Part shown: one piece after another, positions 49,250-58,051 of the stretch
Layout of the letters: every line of letters begins with the position of its first letter
Position numbering within the stretch: position 1 is the stretch's first letter
Origin: an uncultured Verrucomicrobiota bacterium
Lineage (GTDB): Bacteria; Verrucomicrobiota; Verrucomicrobiia; Limisphaerales; UBA9464
Direction of reading: 5' to 3'
NCBI GenBank assembly: GCA_903907995.1
Contig: CAIVQH010000046.1
Span: 148,396 to 212,395 of the forward strand
Length of the DNA stretch: 64,000 nt
Notes under the pieces: generated by a model
Told to the model about the DNA's origin: nothing
What the model saw: the letters and a program-made list of their open reading frames with translations, nothing else
The model's database searches: none
Made by a program: the position numbers and the translations under genes

Positions 49250-50035
49250 TTATTGAGACCTCAGGCGGAAAAAGTGACCTCCGATTTCCAGTGGCAAGCC
49301 GACGGCATTATTCCCACCCGTTACTGTTGGCGCATTGGTGATTACGCGCCAGGAGTTGGAGTCTTGCATATTGGTATTCGACTGGAGCGAAAACGTCGTG
49401 GCGTCTGTCGGCCACGAGAGCTGGATTTGATTGGCCGAGCGCAAGATTCGCAGTTTCGGCGGCTCGGGTGCCGGGGTCACGCTCATGTTGTCGGCCAGGA
49501 AAATCACCCCGTAGTCCTGGCAGGTGGGAGGTCGTGCGTCGTAGTGGACGATCACATTGTTGAAGCCCTGCGTGGTGGCAATGCCCAACGTTTCCGAAGG
49601 CCAGGTGCCGGGAGAACTCGCGGTGACGGTGTTTGTTCCTACCGGAGTGCCGTCCATAAACACCGTCACCTTCAGCCGCGCGGAGTCGTCGCAACCCAGC
49701 TCCTGCGGCGAGTAAAGGATGGAGAAATTGGTCAGTGCCTTGGAGAAGCTGATGACGAGATCGGACGCGAAAACGCTGCTGGGATAAAGGCAGTTCCCGG
49801 AGAAGCCCGCCGGAGTGAAACCCAGCGTATTGGCCGCCTGGATCGAGTATCCCTGTCCGGTCGCCGAGAAGTGTGCCGTGATCCCGCCTGCCGTCAGGTC
49901 TATCGGCAGCGGTGTGTGGATGGGGGCGGCATCGAAATCAAAGAGGACGCTTTGCGCCACTGCGGACGTGTCCACGAAGTTTGCCTCGATGAGGGCAATC
50001 AAAATCCACGCCAGTAGCATCGTCCTGTTTTTCAT
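49250..50035 (-). CDS. Exported protein with anchor-type beta domain and FFRLR C-terminal module
   Basis: A 261-residue secreted protein. The ATG at 50035 gives a signal peptide (MKNRTMLLAWILIALIEANF). The middle (about 30-185) is a beta-sandwich starting VLFDFDAAPIHTPLPIDLTA, with GFNNVIVHYDARPPTCQDYG and an asparagine-rich strand, similar in layout to choice-of-anchor domains. The last 65 residues form a separate module: IQLSWPTDATTFSLQSNTNM, then SWRVITNAPTV and the end IGGHFFRLRSQ. This module recurs at the end of other exported proteins here. Enzymatic function is not apparent. It lies between the oxidoreductase and its 3' end remnant. Confidence 0.8.
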   Translation of the reverse strand: MKNRTMLLAWILIALIEANFVDTSAVAQSVLFDFDAAPIHTPLPIDLTAGGITAHFSATGQGYSIQAANTLGFTPAGFSGNCLYPSSVFASDLVISFSKALTNFSILYSPQELGCDDSARLKVTVFMDGTPVGTNTVTASSPGTWPSETLGIATTQGFNNVIVHYDARPPTCQDYGVIFLADNMSVTPAPEPPKLRILRSANQIQLSWPTDATTFSLQSNTNMQDSNSWRVITNAPTVTGGNNAVGLPLEIGGHFFRLRSQ

Positions 50036-50137
50036 CCAATGCAGCATGGCTGGCCTTCCGGATCACGCTGCGCGACGCTTGGTGAATGCGCGCTGTTTCT
50101 TGGCTTGGAAGCGCGCGTGGTCCAAAGCTGCGGCGGC

Positions 50138-50215
50138 ACCGGTGACAAGGAGGCCAACGGCTGGCTCACCCGCGAACAGCCCAATGAATTCAGCTATGCG
50201 ACCTTGGGAATCTGA
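50138..50215 (+). pseudogene. Remnant of a duplicated oxidoreductase 3' end
   Basis: Reads in frame as GDKEANGWLTREQPNEF then SYATLGI and stop, nearly identical to the last 25 residues of the oxidoreductase ending at 49130 (GDKEANGWLTREQRKEF, SYAALGI). DNA identity is high over about 75 bases and ends abruptly on the upstream side. The two copies are direct repeats that flank the segment 49131-50137. Confidence 0.85.
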
Positions 50216-50221
50216 GCCGGG

Positions 50222-51556
50222 TCAATGCGCACCCTCGATGATGTGAATCGCGTCGGCGATGGACTCTTGCTGATCGGGAGAGGCCCGCGCGTGCAACTGG
50301 CGAAGGAGTGGCAGTGCCGGTGCCGCCGCCGCTCCGAGTTTCGCCAACCGCGCCATCAACCATTCGCGATCCACTTCAGGATAAGACCTTGTCAGCCCGT
50401 TGGTGACACTTGCGAACGCCAGCTCATTGGTCGGCTGGAAATCCAGCAACCACCCCGCGGCGGTGATACGAACTGGCGCGTTGGTCGAACCCAGGCAATC
50501 CGTCAGCACCGGGATTTTCCGCAGGGGGTCCAGATTCGCCTGACAAAGCGCGTCCAAGGCCCCCAAGGCCAGCCGGTTTTGCCTTTCTCCCGTTCGTGCC
50601 AACGCGCTGAGTTCCTGCTGAAACCGGGGGGCTATATTGGTGCTGGAACTCAGCAACCCCAGCACAGATTCAGCTTCGTCGCGTGTTTGCTGATTGGTCA
50701 CCCCGGTCAACACGGCGCGTATTGGCTCCTCCGACCAAAATTCTTTGGGCTCGATGTCATTCGCTTCCGTCGCGATCAGGAAGCGGACGGACGGTGACTT
50801 CTCGGTTTCGAAACAGAGCCGGAGTGCCGGCAACGCATTGGAAGCACCCGGGCCTATTCTTCCAAGACAGCCGGCAGCCATAAGTGCCCGCCTCCGGTCC
50901 GAATCGGTCAGCCAGACGGTCAGTTGGGGGACAGCCACGACCGCTGCCGGACCCAGTTTGCACAGGACGCCCAATGCCTGCCCAGAATCTCGCGGGTCCT
51001 GCGAAGCCAGACAAGGGACCACCAGGCTGGCCGCCCGTTCCCGGTCATCCGAAACGCAACCCAGCAATTGCATGGCGACCATCCGTTCCCAGGGATTGGA
51101 ACTCGCCAGCCGGTTGGTGCAGGCCGGAAACAGCAGCGCCGCCGGAGGACGCAGTTCGTCCAGGGCCGCCAAGGCGATCTCGGGCAGGTAGGAAGTCCGT
51201 TGGCCAAACCATTCCAGCACCGGATCTGGCACCGCCTTCACCCAGCTTGGAGGAGGTTCTTTCATCAGGCCTGGAGCCAAGGAGAGCCGGGGATACGCGG
51301 ACTCCAGGTCAAACGCCGCCTCCACCAACACCGGAATCGCATTGGTGCCCATCGCCCGAAAGGCCTCCAGCATCGGGGGTTTGACGGTGATTTCCCCAAG
51401 GTGGCCCGGACCACTCACCGCCGTTTCCAGTGACAACCAGCCACGCACATCACGCCCCTGATAGGTCGGACCGTGCGGCCGGGTGCGCCACCAAAGCGTC
51501 AGCCACACCGCGCCGACCACGGCGGCGAGCGGCAGGAAATGGCGGCGGAGGTTCAT
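50222..51556 (-). CDS. Membrane-anchored HEAT-repeat protein
   Basis: A 444-residue protein. The ATG at 51556 gives a membrane anchor (FLPLAAVVGAVWLTLWW) with the bulk outside the cytoplasm. From about residue 60 the protein is a chain of helical repeats: AFRAMGTNAIPVLVEAAFDL, ALGVLCKLGPAAVVAVPQLT and MAAGCLGRIGPGASNALPAL. WLLDFQPTNELAFASVTNGL and LAKLGAAAAPALPLLRQLHA follow. This is the pattern of HEAT/PBS-lyase-like repeats used for protein binding. Such proteins are frequent in Verrucomicrobiota; the partner is unknown. The neighbours (metzincin-like protein and serpin) are also exported. Confidence 0.82.
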   Translation of the reverse strand: MNLRRHFLPLAAVVGAVWLTLWWRTRPHGPTYQGRDVRGWLSLETAVSGPGHLGEITVKPPMLEAFRAMGTNAIPVLVEAAFDLESAYPRLSLAPGLMKEPPPSWVKAVPDPVLEWFGQRTSYLPEIALAALDELRPPAALLFPACTNRLASSNPWERMVAMQLLGCVSDDRERAASLVVPCLASQDPRDSGQALGVLCKLGPAAVVAVPQLTVWLTDSDRRRALMAAGCLGRIGPGASNALPALRLCFETEKSPSVRFLIATEANDIEPKEFWSEEPIRAVLTGVTNQQTRDEAESVLGLLSSSTNIAPRFQQELSALARTGERQNRLALGALDALCQANLDPLRKIPVLTDCLGSTNAPVRITAAGWLLDFQPTNELAFASVTNGLTRSYPEVDREWLMARLAKLGAAAAPALPLLRQLHARASPDQQESIADAIHIIEGAH

Positions 51557-51645
51557 GGCGAAAGCCTCGCGCCGATCTGCCTGCTGACAAGCACGGTGTG
51601 GTCCCATGCTTGATCTGAATGTAGTCGGCCTCGGCTCCGACAAAC

Positions 51646-52695
51646 TCACTCCGCCACCAGCCGATAGAACTGCGTGCCTCCATCCGGGGTGGTGAACGAC
51701 AGCTTGGTGCCTTCGACCTGTCTGGCCACCGTTACCCAAACGGGATCGGCGAGCGATGCGGTTTGTTCCAGGCGCAGCCGGTAGTTCGCCCCGGTCCACT
51801 GCACGGTGGTCAGGCCGTTGGACTCCGGTTTCAGGGACAGAATTTGCGGCGGAAAAATCTCGCTGCGCGTCAGCGGTACGCCGATGTCCTGCATCACCGC
51901 CAGGTCAATGTTGGAGATGAAGTAACGGGAGCCCCGGTAATACACGACGCCGTTCATCAGGTCCGGCACCAGGTCGGCACCCAGACCGGGAGCGGCATTG
52001 GCCAGATGATCAATGTTGCCCGCAGTCAGCGGCAGCGGTCCGCCGTAGCGCGCCTCGGCCACCGCACCGGTGAACAAAAACTCCGGCCCCGGATCGACCT
52101 CGATGTGCTCATCGAAGGTGGAGCAGTAGGCTCCATCCTCGCCGGCCTCCAGCGGCAGCTGCCCTGTGTCATAGGCCCGCCAGCCGTTGAAACCCAGCGC
52201 GTGGCCCAGCGCGTGGATGAACACCGAAACGGCATCCGTGCGCGTCACCGGAACCGGCGCGAGACGGGTGGCAGGATCGGGATCAAACCACATCTCGTTG
52301 CGCAGGTACGTGTCGCCGATCTCGATGGTGACGTCGGGTGAAGTGCCATTGGGATCGACACCCGTACGGATCTCGGCCGCCATGCCCTGCTCGAACACGT
52401 CGTAGCCGCCCCGCGTGGCCACGTAGCCGCTCGTGACGCTGGTACCGTTGGCGGTGGGCTGGTTGCCGAAATTGATCTGCACCTCGATGGAAGGCGTCAT
52501 CCCCGCCGGAGGCTTGAGATAGCGCGCCCATTGGGCGCCGGCGGCCTGGACGGCGCTGCGGATGGAGGACTGAAAGGCCGCGTGCGAACCATCCGGATCA
52601 TTGAAGGACACATTGAACTGCACGTCGCCCAACGCCGGGCCGGCGGACAGAATGGCCAACGTCCAAAGACAGAAGGAGCGAAGGGCGATGGTCAT
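51646..52695 (-). CDS. Exported metzincin-like protein lacking catalytic residues
   Basis: A 349-residue secreted protein. Signal peptide LRSFCLWTLAILSAGPALG, then a matrixin-like layout: a large N-terminal beta/alpha part, the helix VFIHALGHALGFNGW (His161, His165), and VPDLMNGVVYYRG as a possible Met-turn. Active metzincins read HExxHxxGxxH/D. Here the catalytic Glu is Ala162 and the third ligand position is Gly171, so proteolysis is not expected. The C-terminal 70 residues form a module ending GGTQFYRLVAE, like other proteins nearby. The ATG at 52695 is preferred over 52704 because it gives a clean signal peptide. Probably a binding or structural protein. Confidence 0.82.
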   Translation of the reverse strand: MTIALRSFCLWTLAILSAGPALGDVQFNVSFNDPDGSHAAFQSSIRSAVQAAGAQWARYLKPPAGMTPSIEVQINFGNQPTANGTSVTSGYVATRGGYDVFEQGMAAEIRTGVDPNGTSPDVTIEIGDTYLRNEMWFDPDPATRLAPVPVTRTDAVSVFIHALGHALGFNGWRAYDTGQLPLEAGEDGAYCSTFDEHIEVDPGPEFLFTGAVAEARYGGPLPLTAGNIDHLANAAPGLGADLVPDLMNGVVYYRGSRYFISNIDLAVMQDIGVPLTRSEIFPPQILSLKPESNGLTTVQWTGANYRLRLEQTASLADPVWVTVARQVEGTKLSFTTPDGGTQFYRLVAE

Positions 52696-52801
52696 TGGCG
52701 CCATTTGCCGCATGGAAGCGTGGGACATGCACTTTGACCAGCATACGCTGCCTGATGTGTTTTCACGGTGGGGTATGGTGGCCCATGGCCTTGCCGAACG
52801 A

Positions 52802-54079
52802 CTACTTCGTGGGATCAACAATCCGGCCGAGGAACAGAATGCTTCCGCTGGCACGGTCCCGGATCAGGAACATGAATGGATGATCGATCGTCACCCGCGT
52901 CGTCATGCTTTTGGTCGCGACGTGCATCAGCGTGATTCCGGCGGCCTCCGTCCCGGCCTCATTCACCTCGACAAACGCCTCGTGGGTGACTTCGGTGACA
53001 AAGAGATTCGTGGTTCCATCCATCCCTGAAAGGTCGGCGCGCCAATCAAACAGGGAGGTCAGGCCGGCGGTCTTCAAAGTCGGGACCAGATTGTAGCGTT
53101 GACGGAGCCTGAATCTGGGAAGATTCACGTCCGTTTCGTTGCCTGGCGACTGGTTGAGCTTTTGAAGCCATCGGTTGAGCTTTTCCAAGGAAAGCAGGCC
53201 CTCCAGTGCTCCCAATGAAAAGCGCTCCGCAGCCGGAAGAAATTCATGCACCTGAGGGAGCAGAATGACCATGGAAAGGTCGTCGCCGGAATAGGGCAGC
53301 TCCAGCAGCAGCAGGTCGCCGTGCTCCTCGGAAGCCGTTTTGAAGTGCGCCCGCCGATGCATCATGGGAACGGGAACGCTCGTCTCCGTGGTGACATGGA
53401 ACAGCCTGGTTGAAGTCTCACCGGGCTCAAAACGGTCCTTCCAAGTACCCTTGAAATGAATGGCGTTGCCCAGCACCAGACGGCTGGAAGGTGAAAGATG
53501 GACCGCCCGCAAGGCGTCTTGGATTTTCCCATGGGTGGCCTCGGCCGCCCACCGGTTGACTCGTGCCTCCGCCTCCTGCGGATTCTGTTTGAAATCGACC
53601 CGTTGTGCTTCCACCCGATAGGCCGTCCGAATTTGGGCAAGAAAATCATCCGCGAAGCGGTAGTCCTGCTGGAGCCAAAGCGAATTGGCACTCGAGAGCG
53701 AAAGCCGGTTCCAGCGCTGAATCCGGTCCATCCGCCGGGCCAGTTCGCCAAAGGCACCGTCCACGGCCGCCGGGGGCAGTTGGAAGTGCAAGGCCGTAGC
53801 CAACTCCTTCTCCGTCTGGCCGCGCGCTCCCGCATAGGTCATCGCCAGACAGGTGGAGATGCCGTGGGGCGAGAAGAACAGGTTCCCTGGTTCGCTACCC
53901 AGCCGCCGGTAGAGATCAACGGCGAAGGCGGAGTTCCCTTCCACCAGCGATCTGACCTCCGGTGAGGCCGTAAAGGGAACCGGCTTTCCACTGATCGGAA
54001 ACCGGAGCACCAGAAGCACCAGGACGACCATGGGACCTCCAACCCACAGCAGCAGTTTCCTCCTCGGAGTCAGTTTCAT
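52802..54079 (-). CDS. Membrane-anchored inhibitory-type serpin, predicted P1 Lys
   Basis: A 425-residue serpin. An N-terminal membrane anchor (LLLWVGGPMVVLVLLVLRFP) should place the domain outside the cytoplasm. Family segments are NLFFSPHGISTCLAMTYAGA, LVLGNAIHFKGTWKDRFEPG, LPRFRLRQRYNLVPTLKTAG and HPFMFLIRDRASGSILFLGR. The reactive loop EVNEAGTEAAGITLMHVATK then SMTTR has the normal length to the HPFMF strand. Gly376 is P15, Lys390 P1 and Ser391 P1'. The hinge is small and mobile (TEAAG), as in inhibitory serpins, so a trypsin-like target is likely. ATG 54079. Its neighbour is the degenerate metzincin; a subtilase is at 18301. Confidence 0.92.
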   Translation of the reverse strand: MKLTPRRKLLLWVGGPMVVLVLLVLRFPISGKPVPFTASPEVRSLVEGNSAFAVDLYRRLGSEPGNLFFSPHGISTCLAMTYAGARGQTEKELATALHFQLPPAAVDGAFGELARRMDRIQRWNRLSLSSANSLWLQQDYRFADDFLAQIRTAYRVEAQRVDFKQNPQEAEARVNRWAAEATHGKIQDALRAVHLSPSSRLVLGNAIHFKGTWKDRFEPGETSTRLFHVTTETSVPVPMMHRRAHFKTASEEHGDLLLLELPYSGDDLSMVILLPQVHEFLPAAERFSLGALEGLLSLEKLNRWLQKLNQSPGNETDVNLPRFRLRQRYNLVPTLKTAGLTSLFDWRADLSGMDGTTNLFVTEVTHEAFVEVNEAGTEAAGITLMHVATKSMTTRVTIDHPFMFLIRDRASGSILFLGRIVDPTK

Positions 54080-54244
54080 ACCATTCAGCCTTCGGTCGTA
54101 TGTAGCATTGGTCAGGCCAGCGTTGGTATGAAAGCTGTTTTCCGTCCGGGAGAAATCTTCCCGGTCAAACCGGCCCTGCGATCCGGGGCGGTCGGTTGGC
54201 TGACATATCCCTCCCCTCCGACCGCCGATCGCCAATCTGCCCGC

Positions 54245-54811
54245 CTACTGCGTGAACCAATCGCTGTAAAACGTGTGGTAATTCTCCGGGGGCTTCTTGG
54301 TGAGGAACCGGTAACACTCGCCCCACCATCGCCTGAGCTTGTCCGGCAGTGCATGTCCGTCCGTGGACCGCGAATAGCTGAAGGTCGCCTGGGACAGGCC
54401 ATGGGCGGGCAGCTCAGGAATCTGCAACAGGGCGGCCTCTCCCGGATTCAGATAAATACCGAAGGTCGATCGGGCGTCCGCCAAAAACGTCAGGTAGTTG
54501 GTCGGGGCGTCTCCTTTGATATCCATCTTGGCATAGGGGAAAACCCAGATGGAGAATTTGTGACGATTCACGACCTCGAACAAGACGGCATTCGTTCCCG
54601 TGCGCAGCCATTCCTGGACGAAAGCGGCATTCTTGGGCGCTGACTTGCTGAACGCCGCAGTGATGCGGCCGACGGTTCCGTTGGTAAGGCCCATCTGCTT
54701 TGCCGTGGGCGGAAGCTGTGGTTCGGTCAGCAGCAAACGCAGTAACAAAATGCCGGCGATGAAGATGCCACCCATCACCAGAAGAACGTTGACCAGCATC
54801 CGCACTTTCAT
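54245..54811 (-). CDS. Membrane-anchored hypothetical protein after rimO
   Basis: A 188-residue protein with one N-terminal membrane segment (LVNVLLVMGGIFIAGILLLRLL) and a soluble domain of about 155 residues. The domain contains NAAFVQEWLRTGTNAVLFEV, FSIWVFPYAKMDIKGDAPTN and an aromatic C-terminus (FYSDWFTQ). No family is recognised. It starts six bases after the rimO stop, so it is probably co-transcribed with rimO, although its exported topology suggests a different role. The serpin gene follows on the same strand after 165 bases. Confidence 0.75.
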   Translation of the reverse strand: MKVRMLVNVLLVMGGIFIAGILLLRLLLTEPQLPPTAKQMGLTNGTVGRITAAFSKSAPKNAAFVQEWLRTGTNAVLFEVVNRHKFSIWVFPYAKMDIKGDAPTNYLTFLADARSTFGIYLNPGEAALLQIPELPAHGLSQATFSYSRSTDGHALPDKLRRWWGECYRFLTKKPPENYHTFYSDWFTQ

Positions 54812-54817
54812 GGCCGG

Positions 54818-56512
54818 TCAGGCAGGTTCGGCGATCAGGTCGTAGTCGGTGTGACCAACGATCTTCACCTGGGCGAATTGGCCCACGGGCAGCTTGCCCC
54901 GGATGTAAACGCGGCCATCGATGTCGGGCGCATCGGCCTCGCCCCGGGCCACCAGATAGGTGCGGGTGCCGAGTTTCGAAGTGTGAGTTTCATCGCCACG
55001 GATGAGGCCGTGTTCCCAGGAGCTGACGTTGGCCTTTTCCAGGTCCTTGGCCTTGGCCTCGCCTTCGACGAGCACCTTGAGCGTGCGACCCATGAAGGAT
55101 TCCGCCACGGCCACGGCGACCTTGTGCTGCGCCGCCATCGCCTTTTCGCGGCGCTTCTGGCGCTGCTTGGACGTGAGCTGGTCGGCCATTTTGCCGGCCA
55201 CGGTCCCATCCTCCTGTGAGTAGGCGAACACGCCGAGGCGCTCGAACTTCGTCTCCGCGATGAAGTCGAGCAGCGTGCGGAAATGCGCGTCGGTCTCGCC
55301 CGGGAAGCCCACGATGAAGGTCGTCCGCAGCGCGATGCCGGGAATACCGGCGCGGATCTTCGCGATCAGGTCGCGGATGTACTGGCCGCTGGTCTCGCGG
55401 CGCATGCGGATGAGCAGGTCGTCGTGGATGTGCTGGAGCGGCATGTCCACGTAGCGCGCCACCTTCTTGCAGGCGGCGATGGTGGCGATGAGCTCGTCGG
55501 TCCAGTGCGCCGGGTGCGTGTAAAGCAGGCGGATCCAGAAGTCACCCTTGAGCGCGTTCAGCTCACGCAGCAGCGAGCTGAGCGTGGTGGCGTCGGCGGC
55601 CAGCGCCTTCGTGGCGGCAGCGAACTTCTCCGGCGAGGCAATGGCCCGGGAATGGTTTGGACGCAGATCGAGGCCGTAGTAGGTCGAGTCCTGCGAGATG
55701 AGGTTGATCTCCTTCACCCCGTCCTTGATGAGCGCCCTGGCCTCGGCGACCACATCGGCCTGGGTGCGGCTGCGGTGCGAGCCGCGCATCCGCGGGATGA
55801 TGCAGAAACTGCACGGGTGGTTGCAGCCCTCGGCGATCTTCAGGTAGGCAAAATGCTTCGGGGTGAGCCGGAACCGTGGCGTCTCAAACTGCGGGATGTA
55901 GAGCGGGCGGGATGTGACATCCACCAATGGGGCCGAAGGGGTAGCCGTCAGCGCGATGACCTGTTTGGTCTTTCCGAACTTGGCCGAACCCCGGAGGGAC
56001 TCCTCGTGATCGTGCGAGTGTTGGCCCTTGGCCTTTTCGAGTTCGTCGAGCTTGGCCTGGAGTGCCTTTTTCGAGGGGGCGCGCTCCGCAGGCGCTGCTT
56101 GCAGCTTTGTCTGCCGGCTGGCGATCGCCTGCTCGACGAGCTGCCCGACCTGCTCGACCTGGTCGATGCCCATGAAGACATCCACCTCGGGCATCAGCTT
56201 GGGCAGTTCCTCGCGGAAGCGCTGCGGCATGCAGCCGGACACGATCACGGCCTGGCCGGGGCGGGTCTGCGAACGGAACTCCGTGGATTCGAAGATGGTA
56301 TCCACGCTCTCCTCCTGCGCGGAGTCGATGAAGGAGCAGGTGTTGACGATCACGGCATCGGCCTGCGCGGGATCGTTGACGATCTCGACCCCGCCCTTCA
56401 GCAGGGAGCCCAGCATGATCTCGGCATCCACCAGGTTCTTGGCGCAGCCCAGCGAGATCAGGCCCACCCGGCGGGGGCGCGGGGCGGTGGCGGAGTTTTT
56501 CTTCACGGTCAC
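54818..56512 (-). CDS. rimO: Ribosomal protein uS12 methylthiotransferase RimO, with insertions
   Basis: A 564-residue radical SAM enzyme that methylthiolates the conserved Asp of ribosomal protein S12. The N-terminal UPF0004 domain has cluster cysteines 23 (LISLGCAKNLVDAEIMLG), 59 (VNTCSFIDSA) and 94 (VSGCMPQR). The radical SAM cluster is AEGCNHPCSFCIIPRMRG (Cys230, 234, 237), and a TRAM domain follows near 500 (VLVEGEAKAKDLEKANV). It is about 110-120 residues longer than usual RimO. One insert (about 130-200, charged and His-rich: KGQHSHDHEESL) lies between the first two domains and another near 290. These are probably lineage-specific loops. Confidence 0.94.
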   Translation of the reverse strand: MTVKKNSATAPRPRRVGLISLGCAKNLVDAEIMLGSLLKGGVEIVNDPAQADAVIVNTCSFIDSAQEESVDTIFESTEFRSQTRPGQAVIVSGCMPQRFREELPKLMPEVDVFMGIDQVEQVGQLVEQAIASRQTKLQAAPAERAPSKKALQAKLDELEKAKGQHSHDHEESLRGSAKFGKTKQVIALTATPSAPLVDVTSRPLYIPQFETPRFRLTPKHFAYLKIAEGCNHPCSFCIIPRMRGSHRSRTQADVVAEARALIKDGVKEINLISQDSTYYGLDLRPNHSRAIASPEKFAAATKALAADATTLSSLLRELNALKGDFWIRLLYTHPAHWTDELIATIAACKKVARYVDMPLQHIHDDLLIRMRRETSGQYIRDLIAKIRAGIPGIALRTTFIVGFPGETDAHFRTLLDFIAETKFERLGVFAYSQEDGTVAGKMADQLTSKQRQKRREKAMAAQHKVAVAVAESFMGRTLKVLVEGEAKAKDLEKANVSSWEHGLIRGDETHTSKLGTRTYLVARGEADAPDIDGRVYIRGKLPVGQFAQVKIVGHTDYDLIAEPA

Positions 56513-56625
56513 AGGGGGGCGAAGCTAGCTGCGCGCGAGGGGACTGCGCAATGCCGGAGGGTGCCACAGAATTGAAACTGGAACGCCCCCTGCTGTTCGC
56601 ACGCGCGCAATTCCCTGACCCTGAC

Positions 56626-57990
56626 ATGTTTCGTGCCGCCCATTTCCAGACCGGTCTAATTCCGGTAATCCTCGCCATTCTGTTCTCCGGCAACGCCTTG
56701 GCGGACAATGGGGAGTTTCACCTGGGCCCGCCTCCGGGGCATCCCATCGTCAAAGAGGGGTTTCCTCCCGGAACTTCCGTGGGCTATGTCAATACGGTGG
56801 TCGTCTCCGGCTGGAACCTTTTGGAAAACCCGTTGGACGACGAGTCGGGCAATCTCATCGGGGGCGTGTTGAAAACGGTTTCCCCAGGTACCGTTGTGAT
56901 CAAGCCCACCGCCCAGGGATGGGTGGCCAATAACTATATCAACGGTTGGAGCCGCCCCGATCTGGCACTGGCTCCCGGCGAAGGGTTCTTCATCCTCAGC
57001 CCAAGCAATACCACCCTGACTTTTGCGGGCCAGCTTCCCAGCGGCATTTTCGTTTCGCACCTTCCGGTCGGCGATTGCCTGGTGGGGTCCCAGCTCCCCG
57101 GCTCCGGCCCGCTGACCGGGACGGTGCTGAGATTTCCAGCGAAAACCGGTGACCGGGTCACCCGCCTGCGGGCGGGCAGCTCCGTTTTCGACTCATTCAG
57201 CTTCGACGGCACCTGGCATCCGGAAGAACCGAAGCTGATACCGTCCGATGCCTTCTGGCTGCACCAGGAGCAGGCCGCCGACTGGCGCCTGACGTTTAGC
57301 TTTGAGGGGCTGCCGGTTCCACCCGATGCACCGGTCGTCGAAGAAGTTTCCCCGGCCGCCATCGCCGGGACGGGCGGTCTCGTGGACTTCTTCACCTACG
57401 GCCCCGGCTCCCGCATCTACGCCTCCGATGGCGTCACACCGCTCGATTCGCAGTTCGTAGCCCAGCTTTGGGCGGCGGTTGACAGCGGTTATCTGACCCC
57501 CGTCACCGCCCCTATTCCTTTTGGAGACGGACCAGCCGCCGGCTGGATCGATGGCGGTTTGGTGACCTTGCCGGCCGAGGTGGAGGGCCAAGTCATCGGC
57601 ATGCAGATCCTGTGCTGGCCCAAGGCTGCGGGGTCGGCGTATAATACCGCGTTCAATGCCCGGGCCGAGGTCGGCATTTCCGAAACGTTCTACTGCAAGA
57701 TCGGAGTGCCGGATGCACCCGGAATTCTTCCCGGCATCACCACCGGCTTCGCGTCGTTCCGGGTGGTCCGGCCCAAACTTCAGGCCCTGTATTGCGTCCT
57801 GGCCGGCGGCGAACTGGAGCTGCGATGGCCCAGCGCGTGGGCCGATCGGCCGGTGCAATCTGCTCCCCGCCCGGAGGGTCCTTGGTTCGACCTAACAGCC
57901 GCAGTCGTTCTGGAGGATGATGAGAAGGTGATCCGGATTTCACCGGAGGAGACAACCCGGTTTTTCCAGCTCCAACCACTACCGTACTGA
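56626..57990 (+). CDS. Exported protein of unknown function with FFQL C-terminal module
   Basis: A 454-residue secreted protein. The ATG at 56626 gives a signal peptide (TGLIPVILAILFSGNALA). The body is beta-rich: VNTVVVSGWNLLENPLDDES, LAPGEGFFILSPSNTTLTFA and GVLKTVSPGTVVIKPTAQGW. This resembles bacterial surface proteins with repeated Ig-like strands rather than an enzyme. The last 60 residues (ELELRWPSAWADRPVQSAPR ... RFFQLQPLPY) form the C-terminal module seen in other exported proteins here. The upstream frame from 56551 is ignored because the signal peptide begins at 56626. It starts 113 bases from the divergent rimO start. Confidence 0.78.
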   Translation: MFRAAHFQTGLIPVILAILFSGNALADNGEFHLGPPPGHPIVKEGFPPGTSVGYVNTVVVSGWNLLENPLDDESGNLIGGVLKTVSPGTVVIKPTAQGWVANNYINGWSRPDLALAPGEGFFILSPSNTTLTFAGQLPSGIFVSHLPVGDCLVGSQLPGSGPLTGTVLRFPAKTGDRVTRLRAGSSVFDSFSFDGTWHPEEPKLIPSDAFWLHQEQAADWRLTFSFEGLPVPPDAPVVEEVSPAAIAGTGGLVDFFTYGPGSRIYASDGVTPLDSQFVAQLWAAVDSGYLTPVTAPIPFGDGPAAGWIDGGLVTLPAEVEGQVIGMQILCWPKAAGSAYNTAFNARAEVGISETFYCKIGVPDAPGILPGITTGFASFRVVRPKLQALYCVLAGGELELRWPSAWADRPVQSAPRPEGPWFDLTAAVVLEDDEKVIRISPEETTRFFQLQPLPY

Positions 57991-58051
57991 TCAGCAATCG
58001 CAGAATGGCGTTGTCCGCAGGGTGTGCGCCCGCCACCCTCCGCGACTTCGT

